Positions 24,030 through 32,350 of a stretch of 64,000 nucleotides of DNA are shown here, piece after piece. The notes under the pieces are model-generated. The model made no database searches, was not told the origin of the DNA, and was given only the letters and a program-made list of their open reading frames with translations. Every line of letters starts with the position of its first letter. Position 1 is the first letter of the stretch. This stretch comes from a virus, in IMG/VR virus record IMGVR_UViG_3300042391_000692, positions 36,364 through 100,363 of that record. One strand, given 5' to 3'. The translations under genes and the position numbers were made by a program.

Positions 24030-24957
24030 CCAGTTTGGCTAATGCTTGCCCGCCTTTGAGGCTGGTAAGTTCGCCAGGCTTTCGAAATTCAATCCAACTG
24101 ACATCGCCAGCGCCGTCATGTGAATAAACATATTCCCAACCAATTCGGTCAGCATGCTGTCTAATATAACGCTGTGGTGTGTAGCACATAAAAAATCTTT
24201 CACTTAGTCCAGCGCCTTGCTCTCGGTCAGCATTGTTGTAAGTAAAGATCACATGGCCGCCGGGTCTGCATTTTACAAACAGCTCATTGAGATAACGTTC
24301 AATAACAGACATAGGTTTGTAGTTGAAGAAGTTGTAGGCAAATACCAAGCCAAACGAGTTGTTGGGCAAGTCATCTAAAATGTTGGCTTCTCGACGATCA
24401 TCAATGATATATTGTCTTAGGCGGCGTTGATACTCTGGCGTGAACTGTTGCACAGCAGGATCCAATAGCTCTTGATGATGATCCACCACGTACAGTGGAT
24501 CCAGTGGCACTAGTTCTTCAATGTAGTTTTCTCGGCCTGGCCTAAAAATCAATCCTGGATGGTGCCAGTCTGCTAGATTGCGCAAGTGACTGCGCAGAAT
24601 CATGTTGCTGTCGGGATCAATACTTAGTCTACGATCCAGGATGTACTGATTGGTTTCAAACGGCATCTCATGATCAAAAATGCGCTGACTTTCTCTAAAG
24701 TATTCGCCTTCCATGTCTGCACGTTGATTGTACAGACGCTCGTGCAAGGTGTTTAGAGTGCGACCATAGACATCAATAGAGGCCAACACGTCTTGATAGT
24801 TACGCTCTAGTTCTTTGGCAGTAACTCCTATTTGTATAGGATGAGTGGTTACTCTTTCAAGCACAGCTTCAAGATTGCGCATGGCAGGGCGACACGCAAC
24901 ATCAGCTTTGATGCTGTCTAACAAATTTAAATATGCAACAATTTCACTTAACTTCAT
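24013..24957 (-). CDS. SAM-methyltransferase-like protein downstream of DNA polymerase
   Basis: 314 residues. The N-terminal half is helical; the C-terminal half has FGLVFAYNFFNYKPMSVIERYLNELFVKCRPGGHVIFTYNNADR, the post-motif pattern of class I methyltransferases (acidic/asparagine turn, then PGG and a strand). The glycine-rich SAM loop is not clear, so it could be degenerate. It overlaps the polymerase stop as ATGA. Target unknown. Confidence 0.5.
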   Translation of the reverse strand: MKLSEIVAYLNLLDSIKADVACRPAMRNLEAVLERVTTHPIQIGVTAKELERNYQDVLASIDVYGRTLNTLHERLYNQRADMEGEYFRESQRIFDHEMPFETNQYILDRRLSIDPDSNMILRSHLRNLADWHHPGLIFRPGRENYIEELVPLDPLYVVDHHQELLDPAVQQFTPEYQRRLRQYIIDDRREANILDDLPNNSFGLVFAYNFFNYKPMSVIERYLNELFVKCRPGGHVIFTYNNADREQGAGLSERFFMCYTPQRYIRQHADRIGWEYVYSHDGAGDVSWIEFRKPGELTSLKGGQALAKLVAKTK

Positions 24958-27614
24958 TCGAAACTAAACAGACTAGTAAATGTATTTTCTGTGTTGGTTG
25001 CAGACGCAAGTTCCCAATCCAACACACCCAGCAAGTTGTCAATCTTTTGATCCACAACAGTTGCTTCCATCAAGCCATCATCAAACGGCAATTCTGTAAA
25101 CCACGCAGGCAGTCGTTGCTCATCAGTGGGGTATCCAATTGAAGTCCACCCAAGAGCGTTGCTTTTAAGTTTGCATACAATGGTTTTCATACCATCAACA
25201 ATTTGCATACTGTAGTTGTCGCTGTTCATCTTGCGCATGTTATTCCAGTTGATTGCGGCTCGCACATGACCCGGCATGTTTGCTTTGCCCAGTCGTGTTT
25301 CTTCTGCCGCATACTTGGTCAAGTTGTTCACACGCTTGGGTGAACCTTTCTCCCAACCTGGCCGCTCCATAAACTCATACTTGAATTCACGTATGCGTTC
25401 CACAATCTCATCTTTACCTGCACCAGCAAGTAGTTTATTTAGAATTTCCAACAAGAAGTCTTGAATTACTTTGGGAGTGTCACTGCGTTTTAGATCCAAT
25501 CCTGTGGCCTTGGTCTTGCCAATTTTGCCTTCTACGTCCAGCCGCTTGCCTTCAATGTCAATGGCATTCACAGCATAACGCTTCTTGGTGATAAACAAAC
25601 CACGATCTGCCACAGTCTCACGACCACACTTGATCAATGCGCCCATGTCTCGGGGGCAGTGAAAAGCCTGTTCCATGAAGCCAGGGAAACTTTCGTTGAC
25701 TTGGTCAGCAAGGTTGTCATACAGTTGAATACAAGTTTCTTTCGACCAGGCCATCCTGCCTTCCTCAACTTCCTTCTTGAGTACCGGCCAAGCGGAGAAA
25801 TAACAAGAGTCTGTGTCCCCGTAAATGATTGCTTTACCCACATGGTCGTATTCGCCTGTAATAAGTTCATTGAGGTGGGCATCCATGTGCCTGGCAATAC
25901 TTCTACCAGTGAGCGTAGTGGACTGCCCAATACGCTTGTCAAAGAACCTACAGCCCGGGTTAAGAATAGCCCCGTAGAGACTGTTGAGGTTAATCTTTTT
26001 AACCAGTTGTCGCTTGTCCCAGAATGCAATTTCTTTAGCATCTTTTGCGTCCTTCTTCTTGGCTTGCAGTTCTTTACGTTCTTCATACCAACGCTCTAGC
26101 AAGCCGGGAATGATACCCTTTTTCTCAAATGTAAGGATAGTACCATTGGCAGTGAGGATCCAAGGTTGGTTAGAGTCAAAGATAATCGTCCAAATCTCGG
26201 CAGCTGAGTGTACTGACTCTTCGCCGTTCTCCCAGTCAATGGTAATCTCTGTGCCACGTTGTTGTTCCATCACAGCAGTGTATTCCAGGCTGGCAAAGAT
26301 ACCTTCCCATGCGCCTGCAAAACTCTGTCCCTTGGCCATGTTGGCTTTGATCAAATGATCTGTCATGGTCTGGCGCAGTTGTCCTACCACCGTCTCTGGT
26401 CCCATGTTCATGGCACGAATTGCTGATGGATACAGTGAGTTAATGTCAACTGATCCAATCCACTCATGCACACCCTTCTTGGGATACGCAACATACGCAC
26501 CAGCGGCCTGTGTGTCTTCGTCTGTAAGCCGTTGCTTGCGGTTGGGCACAACCATGCCACGTTCATGAGCTTCATTGATAATAGCTTGCTCAGTCACTGC
26601 CACAGCACCCATTGTGGTTTGTAGCAACACAGTATTGGCATGGGCAAGTTCGTTAGCAAGATCAAGAAACCGCAATTTTTTATCTAATCTTGCAATCAGC
26701 ATTGTATCTTGACGGTTGTATTCAATAAACTTTTTAAAGTGTTGGTTATACAAAGCATCCAAGGTGCCTTCAAACTGTGTTTTGCGCTCGCCCAGTTCGT
26801 GTTCACCAATGGCATCCAGGCTATACGAGTGACGCTCCTCGTATGTGTACTTGCGATACAGTTGCATATAGTCCATATGCACACGACCAATCAAGTCATA
26901 AGTTTCGTTTTCAGCACCAAAGCGTTCAAACACACGCTTCTTGGGCAACTGACCCCACAAGCAGAATTTACGTGTATCATCTTTGCTGAGTACCCGCACA
27001 CATCTGTTGACAGTGTAGGGAATGTCATAGCCTTCAGAGTTCCAGCCTGTTAGAATGTCAGCGTCGTCAATTAGATCCAGGAAGGTCTTGATCATCTCTG
27101 ATTCTTCAGTAAACAGGATTGTATTTTCAAAGTCCTTGACCAAGTCTTGCGCTGTTTCCCAACTCATGTGTGCTGGCGGCACTGCTAGTGTGACTATCTG
27201 ATCCAACCAGTCTAGGTAGACTGAAATAGCAGTGATAGGATTGAACGGATCCGACACAGGACTAAATCCACGCTCCTTGTCAAACGCCACCTCAATGTCA
27301 AAAAACGCTGTGTGTAGTTCAGGCGCATTTTGATCTTTGTAGTTTTCTTCAAGGCATCTAAATATGGGATTGATGTCGCTCTCATAAAGTTGCTTGCCGC
27401 TTTGGATACGTACTTCTTTGCGGAACTCTTTGTTGTTGCGTGTACTAAATCTTGATACAGGTGTGCCGTAGATACTTTGGAATTTGCCACGAGCATCGTC
27501 GTAGTAAAAAATGTAATTTGCTGGATACTCTCGGTAGACTCTTACACCGTCTCGGCGTTCTACAGTATGAATGCGATCGTGTTCACGATCAAAAAGTGCG
27601 TCAATATAACTCAT
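24954..27614 (-). CDS. gp43: DNA polymerase, family B, T4 gp43-like
   Basis: 886 residues. Exonuclease motifs: FFDIEVAFD (D106, E108), GWNSEGYDIPY (190-200) and YNRQDTML (299 onward). Polymerase motifs: DINSLYPSAI (390-399), NLNSLYGA (542-549) and YGDTDSCYF (598-606). This is the phage replicative polymerase with intact proofreading. The last residues SLFSFE fit the clamp-binding C-terminal peptide known in T4/RB69 gp43 (SLFDMFDF). Preceded by GGAG seven bases before the ATG. Confidence 0.96.
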   Translation of the reverse strand: MSYIDALFDREHDRIHTVERRDGVRVYREYPANYIFYYDDARGKFQSIYGTPVSRFSTRNNKEFRKEVRIQSGKQLYESDINPIFRCLEENYKDQNAPELHTAFFDIEVAFDKERGFSPVSDPFNPITAISVYLDWLDQIVTLAVPPAHMSWETAQDLVKDFENTILFTEESEMIKTFLDLIDDADILTGWNSEGYDIPYTVNRCVRVLSKDDTRKFCLWGQLPKKRVFERFGAENETYDLIGRVHMDYMQLYRKYTYEERHSYSLDAIGEHELGERKTQFEGTLDALYNQHFKKFIEYNRQDTMLIARLDKKLRFLDLANELAHANTVLLQTTMGAVAVTEQAIINEAHERGMVVPNRKQRLTDEDTQAAGAYVAYPKKGVHEWIGSVDINSLYPSAIRAMNMGPETVVGQLRQTMTDHLIKANMAKGQSFAGAWEGIFASLEYTAVMEQQRGTEITIDWENGEESVHSAAEIWTIIFDSNQPWILTANGTILTFEKKGIIPGLLERWYEERKELQAKKKDAKDAKEIAFWDKRQLVKKINLNSLYGAILNPGCRFFDKRIGQSTTLTGRSIARHMDAHLNELITGEYDHVGKAIIYGDTDSCYFSAWPVLKKEVEEGRMAWSKETCIQLYDNLADQVNESFPGFMEQAFHCPRDMGALIKCGRETVADRGLFITKKRYAVNAIDIEGKRLDVEGKIGKTKATGLDLKRSDTPKVIQDFLLEILNKLLAGAGKDEIVERIREFKYEFMERPGWEKGSPKRVNNLTKYAAEETRLGKANMPGHVRAAINWNNMRKMNSDNYSMQIVDGMKTIVCKLKSNALGWTSIGYPTDEQRLPAWFTELPFDDGLMEATVVDQKIDNLLGVLDWELASATNTENTFTSLFSFE

Positions 27615-27674
27615 TGTTCTCCGTTTGTGGCCGGGTGGGCCTTGCTACATGCTCGTAATGTGAGCGACTCTTTG

Positions 27675-28772
27675 TTACTTATCAGTGTCAACAAAGTAAT
27701 TGTTAATTTTGCCTTGGCGATTCAAATCATTGGTTATGCAGTGTATGCCAGCGTCCCAGAAGTATCGATGACGGAAATTAGAAACATGTACTTCAATACC
27801 ATGTCTGGCACAAGCCTGTTCGACTTGATCGTTGTGTGAACTTACCACAATGTTCTTTTGATCTATCACAAGTATGTTAACATCAAAAACAGTTTCGCTT
27901 GCGTTGCCGACCCAGGACTCAAAGTAGTGTTCTACTATATGCACAAGATCAGGATCTGATTCAAAGCCCGGAATGTTCCAACGTCCACGATTGTGCTTCA
28001 TGCTGGATCTAAATTCAGCAGTGTCGGCATAGGTAGACGCTGGAAGATACACCACCTCCCAGTCAGGAAATGTATCCGAATAAGTAGGAACGTCACGTAA
28101 ACTTATGATCAGACCCGGCGTCACTGGACAATAGGTGCTATCGCCGTGACCGCCGGCGTTGACAATTTTGTTGCGGGTATTGGGAAACTGTTGATTGATA
28201 CGTGTCAACATCATGCTTTGATCTTCATCATAACTTTGTGTGGCAAAGTATAAGTCTTGTCCAATTCTGCTGACAAAACATCCAGACACCACATCAAGAT
28301 CAGTGTATCGCACTTGATTGCCCTGATCATGAACGTCTTGAAAAATATTTTGATAACATGCCAATTTAGACCGATGCTGATCTAGGTCACGTGCCTGGAA
28401 TGTAGCTAAGTCTAGCTCAGACTGATTGGAAAAAACCCGGTGTGCATGACTACTATTGGGACTTCTTGGAATCCACAACTGATCATGAATCATAACAAAG
28501 TAATCCCTGGGTGTCACAGGTGGGGCATTCCAGCGTCCATGACATTTTAAACTATTGGAATCAGCAGGTATTTCGGGACGCAGGACTTGAATGCCAAATT
28601 GCCCTTGTAATAATTGTATCAACGACTGAAAGTCTTGTTCAGTTTCATCTGCCAACTGTTCAAAATGCCGTCGTGTGTTGGCATTTTGTATCCACGAATA
28701 GAATTCTGGAGGATAACTTTTGCCTACCACACATACTTGCAGTGGATCCCAATGCTGAAACACCGAATACAT
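27675..28772 (-). CDS. Pentein-fold amidinotransferase/deiminase-like protein
   Basis: 365 residues. PVTPRDYFVMI (D90), GGHGDSTYCP (H209, D211) and WDAGIHCITNDLNRQG (C345) match, in order, the Asp, His and Cys catalytic positions of the guanidino-modifying (pentein) superfamily, most like glycine amidinotransferase. These enzymes transfer an amidino group from arginine or deiminate guanidino groups. Placed directly upstream of DNA polymerase and downstream of DsbA. Substrate unknown; possibilities include a metabolite, a host protein or a DNA base precursor. Confidence 0.65.
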   Translation of the reverse strand: MYSVFQHWDPLQVCVVGKSYPPEFYSWIQNANTRRHFEQLADETEQDFQSLIQLLQGQFGIQVLRPEIPADSNSLKCHGRWNAPPVTPRDYFVMIHDQLWIPRSPNSSHAHRVFSNQSELDLATFQARDLDQHRSKLACYQNIFQDVHDQGNQVRYTDLDVVSGCFVSRIGQDLYFATQSYDEDQSMMLTRINQQFPNTRNKIVNAGGHGDSTYCPVTPGLIISLRDVPTYSDTFPDWEVVYLPASTYADTAEFRSSMKHNRGRWNIPGFESDPDLVHIVEHYFESWVGNASETVFDVNILVIDQKNIVVSSHNDQVEQACARHGIEVHVSNFRHRYFWDAGIHCITNDLNRQGKINNYFVDTDK

Positions 28773-29029
28773 TAGAGAGTTTTGCCCACAGTCTCAAGAA
28801 TTGTTTCTAATAGTTCGTGATCTTGTTTGGCTTTACCAAACTCAGCTTTGTGTGCCAGCTTGATAGCCTTCTTCAACACGCCCGGTTTAATTTCAAGCTC
28901 TTCAGCAATGGCCTTGACTGTATCATTCAGGCCGCCAGTTAGAGTCTCAATTTCCTGAGTCACTTGCATTCCTTCGTTGATAAGTTGGGTGAGTTTGATC
29001 TTTTGATCACCATTAAATGTTTTAATCAT
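28772..29029 (-). CDS. dsbA: DsbA-like double-stranded DNA-binding protein
   Basis: 85 residues, all helical and charged, with LNDTVKAIAEELEIKPGVLKKAIKLAHKAEFGKAKQDHELLETIL. Size (T4 DsbA is 89 residues) and the helix-turn-helix-like spacing fit the T4 DsbA family, which binds DNA and assists late transcription. Start after GGAATAAACT; own promoter at 29084-29113. Confidence 0.62.
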   Translation of the reverse strand: MIKTFNGDQKIKLTQLINEGMQVTQEIETLTGGLNDTVKAIAEELEIKPGVLKKAIKLAHKAEFGKAKQDHELLETILETVGKTL

Positions 29030-29083
29030 AGTTTATTCCTTTGTTAAGTTTTTGATCACATCTGCTTTGAGTGTGCAACATGC

Positions 29084-29113
29084 AGTATAACAGACTTTGC
29101 CCAGCGTTGTCAA
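29084..29113 (-). promoter_or_regulatory. Sigma70-type promoter TTGACA-18-TATACT
   Basis: TTGACA (29108-29113) and TATACT (29084-29089), spacer 18, minus strand; transcribes dsbA and probably the pentein and polymerase genes downstream. Confidence 0.65.
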
Positions 29114-29126
29114 GTCCCTTTAGAAT
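29097..29126 (+). promoter_or_regulatory. Possible divergent promoter TTGCCC-18-TAGAAT
   Basis: TTGCCC (29097-29102) and TAGAAT (29121-29126), spacer 18, on the plus strand, interleaved with the minus-strand promoter and about 30 bases ahead of the plus-strand gene at 29160. Both elements are imperfect. Confidence 0.35.
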
Positions 29127-29159
29127 ATTTTTTCCTTAAGTACTCGCACTACATACAAC

Positions 29160-29807
29160 ATGGACATTGTGGTAAACGACTATCTAACGTGGGAACGAGC
29201 AGAACAAGCAGATTTGGCTCCTGCACCTGTGTCGTGTGCTGTGCATTTTCCCGAATGGTGGAAAAATCTACGTGGTGATCTGCGTGAATATTTACCGGCC
29301 AGTGGAGACCACAGAAATCACACTGCAAGATTATGTTTGGGGCTACGCGGGGCAAGTCAATTGGGATGGACTATTCCATTGGATGCTGTGTTGCATAATG
29401 GTATCACAGCCGGTGCCTGGCGGTATGGACATTTGCTACAAGAAATGTTGCATGGAACCGTCTGGGCTCAAAAGGTTGCCGGCGAATATGTGTGGGATAG
29501 GCCAATGATTTTGGCTTGGCCCTGGCGAGCCAAAATGGCACCCGGCTGGAGATTGTTAATGAATGACTATCCGCTGGACTGGCATCAAGATTTTCATTGT
29601 TTTACTGGATACGTGGATGCCAACCATGGATCAGGATTTTGGGGATGGGCTCAGGAAATGCACAAAGAATTCAACTACTACAATGTAGAAACTGTGGTAA
29701 TAATGAAAAAACAAGCTCGCATCAACACAGGGTCAGCAGTGTTTTCAATGGTACCAGTATACGAACCAACCCATGTGCCTAAACCATTCACTGGGTATCC
29801 ATTTTAA
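29160..29807 (+). CDS. Conserved marine-phage hypothetical protein, 215 aa
   Basis: The layout APAPVSCAVHFPEWWKNLRGD, then RLCLGLRGASQLGWTIPLDAVL and a late VVIMKKQARINTGSAVFSMVP, matches an uncharacterised family in marine T4-like phages (often PEWFK...C.P..D....GY.IPL...). Beta-rich, soluble. It is an isolated plus-strand gene whose end overlaps the convergent gene by four bases. Function unknown. Confidence 0.62.
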   Translation: MDIVVNDYLTWERAEQADLAPAPVSCAVHFPEWWKNLRGDLREYLPASGDHRNHTARLCLGLRGASQLGWTIPLDAVLHNGITAGAWRYGHLLQEMLHGTVWAQKVAGEYVWDRPMILAWPWRAKMAPGWRLLMNDYPLDWHQDFHCFTGYVDANHGSGFWGWAQEMHKEFNYYNVETVVIMKKQARINTGSAVFSMVPVYEPTHVPKPFTGYPF

Positions 29808-30247
29808 GGCGTTGTCGGACTTGGTTGGATTGTGAGTGTGCCTTTAAATCTTACCGTTTGTCCGTTGAGTATTTGTAAACTGCCGGGACCGGTGTATGAT
29901 GGATCATCACCGGTATGGCCAGAAATATCATAGGGCTGCCAGCCCAGAGTATCCCACACTGGCTGAGTAGAAATATTAAAATTCCCCAGGGTACAAGTAT
30001 ATCCGCAAATCAATATATCAGTATTCTCGGCCTTGATTTCAAAATCAAAATCCTTGATCTCAAAGATATTACTTGACACCGGCAAATTGATCAAAATTTC
30101 ACGAGAATCTTGCGTGGACGAACTAGGCACCCAGTTTATTGTTGGCACCAGACTGAACTGTTGAGAAGTGCTGTCAAGCACAATTGTGACCAGCGCACTG
30201 GTATCTGGTTTGACATGGCAATTTAATGTCAGAATGGACGTATACAT
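29804..30247 (-). CDS. Beta-rich hypothetical protein, 147 aa
   Basis: Short alternating strands (SILTLNCHV, SALVTIVLDS, TVRFKGTLTI) and many Ser/Thr suggest a beta-sandwich, as in small phage virion or adhesin proteins. No motif recognised. A GAAAGATAAAAT stretch precedes the ATG rather than a clear Shine-Dalgarno. Confidence 0.55.
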   Translation of the reverse strand: MYTSILTLNCHVKPDTSALVTIVLDSTSQQFSLVPTINWVPSSSTQDSREILINLPVSSNIFEIKDFDFEIKAENTDILICGYTCTLGNFNISTQPVWDTLGWQPYDISGHTGDDPSYTGPGSLQILNGQTVRFKGTLTIQPSPTTP

Positions 30248-30279
30248 ATTTTATCTTTCTTTCCACACAAGTTAACTGG

Positions 30280-31362
30280 CTATTTCATCGCCAATGCAAT
30301 CAGACGTTGTTTATTGTGGCTACAGATTTGTCTGCTCTTTTGGTACAATTCAAGTTGTTGATTTACAGGCATACCAGCAACTTGTTGCACTATATTTATA
30401 ATTTTTTGATATCTATCAGGACCTTCTAGTTGATCATAACTTTCGTCCCATAAATTATCAAAAGTTTTAAACCCCAACAATTGCATCTGTTGCAAAAAAT
30501 TCTTGGGAGCATACACCACCATGGGCTTTTGGGCCACCATGGTTCTTATGGTCTTCTCACTGGGAGTAAATGTAGTTCCCCTGGTCATAGTTTCAAATGT
30601 GATTTCAAAAAGATATTTCCCACTAATATCAATTAAATTTTTAGTAGGGACAGCATTTCGATTTTCGCCACAGTTGGCATTGGTGTATTGGTCAATAGCA
30701 TTGTATCCATCTATGGAGTGAACCGGCATGTCAAAACAAAAATTACGAAAGTGTTGGTGCGCGGATATTTTCTCAACAGGATCAACAACTGGCATCCAAT
30801 CACTCAATTGATCATGTATCATGTGGCTGTGATCAAACGGTTGTGATGTAGGAGGCTCTGTTTCGTTCATCTTGCTGAGCAAGCAGGCTTGCTTCAGTGC
30901 CGGGTCATGCCAAATATCATACAAGGCCAGCAATCTGGGAGTAGTTCGTCTTCCTACAAACAATGCCCATGGTTTCCAGTTTGACTCTAGGTGTGTATCT
31001 GCATCATCCCAGTATGCACGACATCTGCTAAATTCGTCACTGACTGTGAACTGTTTCCAAAAGAGATTTGTCCAAGGTGCATCAGTTGACAATGCATTTG
31101 GGCTAAAGATAAAAACAGAATCTGCTGATCTTTCAGTTTCTTTCATGACCTTGTCAACTGCTGACACTACCCCGGCTGTTGATAGACTCAACCCTTCAAA
31201 GCGCACATGAATTACCACATGGTCTGACAACGGTGCATTTCTAAAAGCATTGCAAAATTCTTGTTGGTTGATCCAGTAGTCCCCATCAACCTGTAAATAT
31301 ACCACAGTGACATTGTGCCGCCCGGCCAATCTTTTCATCTGCTCAAGGTCAAAATCTGTCAT
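30280..31362 (-). CDS. Glycosyltransferase-like protein (GT10-like), paralog
   Basis: 360 residues. The C-terminal half contains FTPSEKTIRTMVAQKPMVVYAPKNFLQQMQLLGFKTFDNLWDESYD, the same pattern as the proteins at 2214-3167 and 38504-39562. In fucosyltransferases the SEK region sits at the nucleotide-sugar site. The N-terminal half (YLQVDGDYWINQQEF) differs between the paralogs, implying different acceptors. ATGA-coupled to the downstream edge of the radical SAM gene. Confidence 0.6.
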   Translation of the reverse strand: MTDFDLEQMKRLAGRHNVTVVYLQVDGDYWINQQEFCNAFRNAPLSDHVVIHVRFEGLSLSTAGVVSAVDKVMKETERSADSVFIFSPNALSTDAPWTNLFWKQFTVSDEFSRCRAYWDDADTHLESNWKPWALFVGRRTTPRLLALYDIWHDPALKQACLLSKMNETEPPTSQPFDHSHMIHDQLSDWMPVVDPVEKISAHQHFRNFCFDMPVHSIDGYNAIDQYTNANCGENRNAVPTKNLIDISGKYLFEITFETMTRGTTFTPSEKTIRTMVAQKPMVVYAPKNFLQQMQLLGFKTFDNLWDESYDQLEGPDRYQKIINIVQQVAGMPVNQQLELYQKSRQICSHNKQRLIALAMK

Positions 31363-32201
31363 CTTTGTATCACATTAACACGATGTTCAATTACAGAATT
31401 GGTATCCGCGGCAGTGGGACACTGTTTGCATATGGCATGCACATGCCCAAAATTTTTGGCAAAATGGTTGATTACCACAGGGTCAGATTGCAAGTCAATA
31501 CTGCCATTGGTTGCATGATCAAAGTATTCTTTCCAGGCTGCCTCATTGGCACCGCCGTGGGCTGACCATGCTTCTTGAACAAGAGCCGACGTTGAGCATT
31601 TGTAGATTTTGCCTTTCCATAGCATGGGGCATGTGGCTTGATGACAATTAGCATAGGCCCTGTCAGGATCAGACTGCCAGGGTTGCATGTTGGTGTAAGT
31701 GCCCTGAAATGTTTGTGTAAATTTTGTAGGTGTGTTTATCTGTAATCGTAGGCCAGTGTCGGTTATCCATCGATCTAGTCCATACTCATGTATAGGTGTC
31801 CATGTATAACTGCTACGCAATCGAGTCAGCACTGAATCAATATTGCCAGTATGGTCAGTAATTTTAAGAACAGCATTGCCATCTTGATACAACCATTCTA
31901 CAACTTTCCAGTGTTTTTCGAGCAACAATCCATTGGTAGGAAAACGTATACGACTATCAGGAAGCAATTCGCGAACACCGTTTAACCAGGTCAACACATG
32001 AGGATTGATCAAGGGCTCTCCTCCCATGAATCCAATATCTTCAATTGAAATTTTTTCTAACCACTGTTGTAACCAGTGTTGAGTTGTGGACCAGTCTGCG
32101 TAGCCTTGGTGGCGATAATCACTGTAGGTACTACAGCCGTGACAACTTAGATTGCAGACCTGTGTCAACATTATTTCTAAAAAAGGCAATACAGGTTTCA
32201 T
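31359..32201 (-). CDS. Radical SAM/SPASM-type protein, 280 aa
   Basis: C17, C21 and C24 in LTQVCNLSCHGCSTYSD give the CxxxCxxC cluster motif; FMGGEPLINP is the GGE motif. The end has CPMLWKGKIYKCSTSAL and CKQCP, resembling auxiliary-cluster (SPASM/twitch) cysteines. Such enzymes modify peptides, sugars or cofactors. It precedes the GT10-like gene as a coupled pair, parallel to the radical SAM plus glycosyltransferase series at 36659-39562. Confidence 0.85.
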   Translation of the reverse strand: MKPVLPFLEIMLTQVCNLSCHGCSTYSDYRHQGYADWSTTQHWLQQWLEKISIEDIGFMGGEPLINPHVLTWLNGVRELLPDSRIRFPTNGLLLEKHWKVVEWLYQDGNAVLKITDHTGNIDSVLTRLRSSYTWTPIHEYGLDRWITDTGLRLQINTPTKFTQTFQGTYTNMQPWQSDPDRAYANCHQATCPMLWKGKIYKCSTSALVQEAWSAHGGANEAAWKEYFDHATNGSIDLQSDPVVINHFAKNFGHVHAICKQCPTAADTNSVIEHRVNVIQR

Positions 32202-32203
32202 TA

Positions 32204-32350
32204 CTAGATGTAGGTGCTCACTTTAGGGTACGCAGTAGCGAATTGTTTCCCCAAGGCAGCAGCCGCCTCACACTTACGGTAACAAGTACCGGTCCTAAGG
32301 TGTGTTGGTTTAGCCCCGGCGAGCAAACTCTCTGCGGCGTTGTGCGCCAA
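32204..32350 (-). CDS. Coding-like tail in +1 frame relative to the LysM protein
   Basis: An open frame runs from about 32356 to TAG at 32204, three bases before the radical SAM start. It overlaps the last 15 codons of the 878-aa LysM protein in the +1 frame and reads KPTHLRTGTCYRKCEAAAAL then GKQFATAYPKVSTYI after that stop. No ATG exists; TTG at 32350 or 32326 would be needed. Deleting one G from the GGGG at 32313-32316 would fuse it to the LysM protein. It could be a frameshifted C terminus, a TTG-started gene or a sequence error. Confidence 0.4.
   Translation of the reverse strand: MAHNAAESLLAGAKPTHLRTGTCYRKCEAAAALGKQFATAYPKVSTYI

Noticed and set aside
27615-27674. Promoter directly before the DNA polymerase
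   Set aside because: A TTGACA occurs inside the upstream coding end, but no -10 lies at a usable distance; polymerase is probably transcribed from the dsbA promoter.
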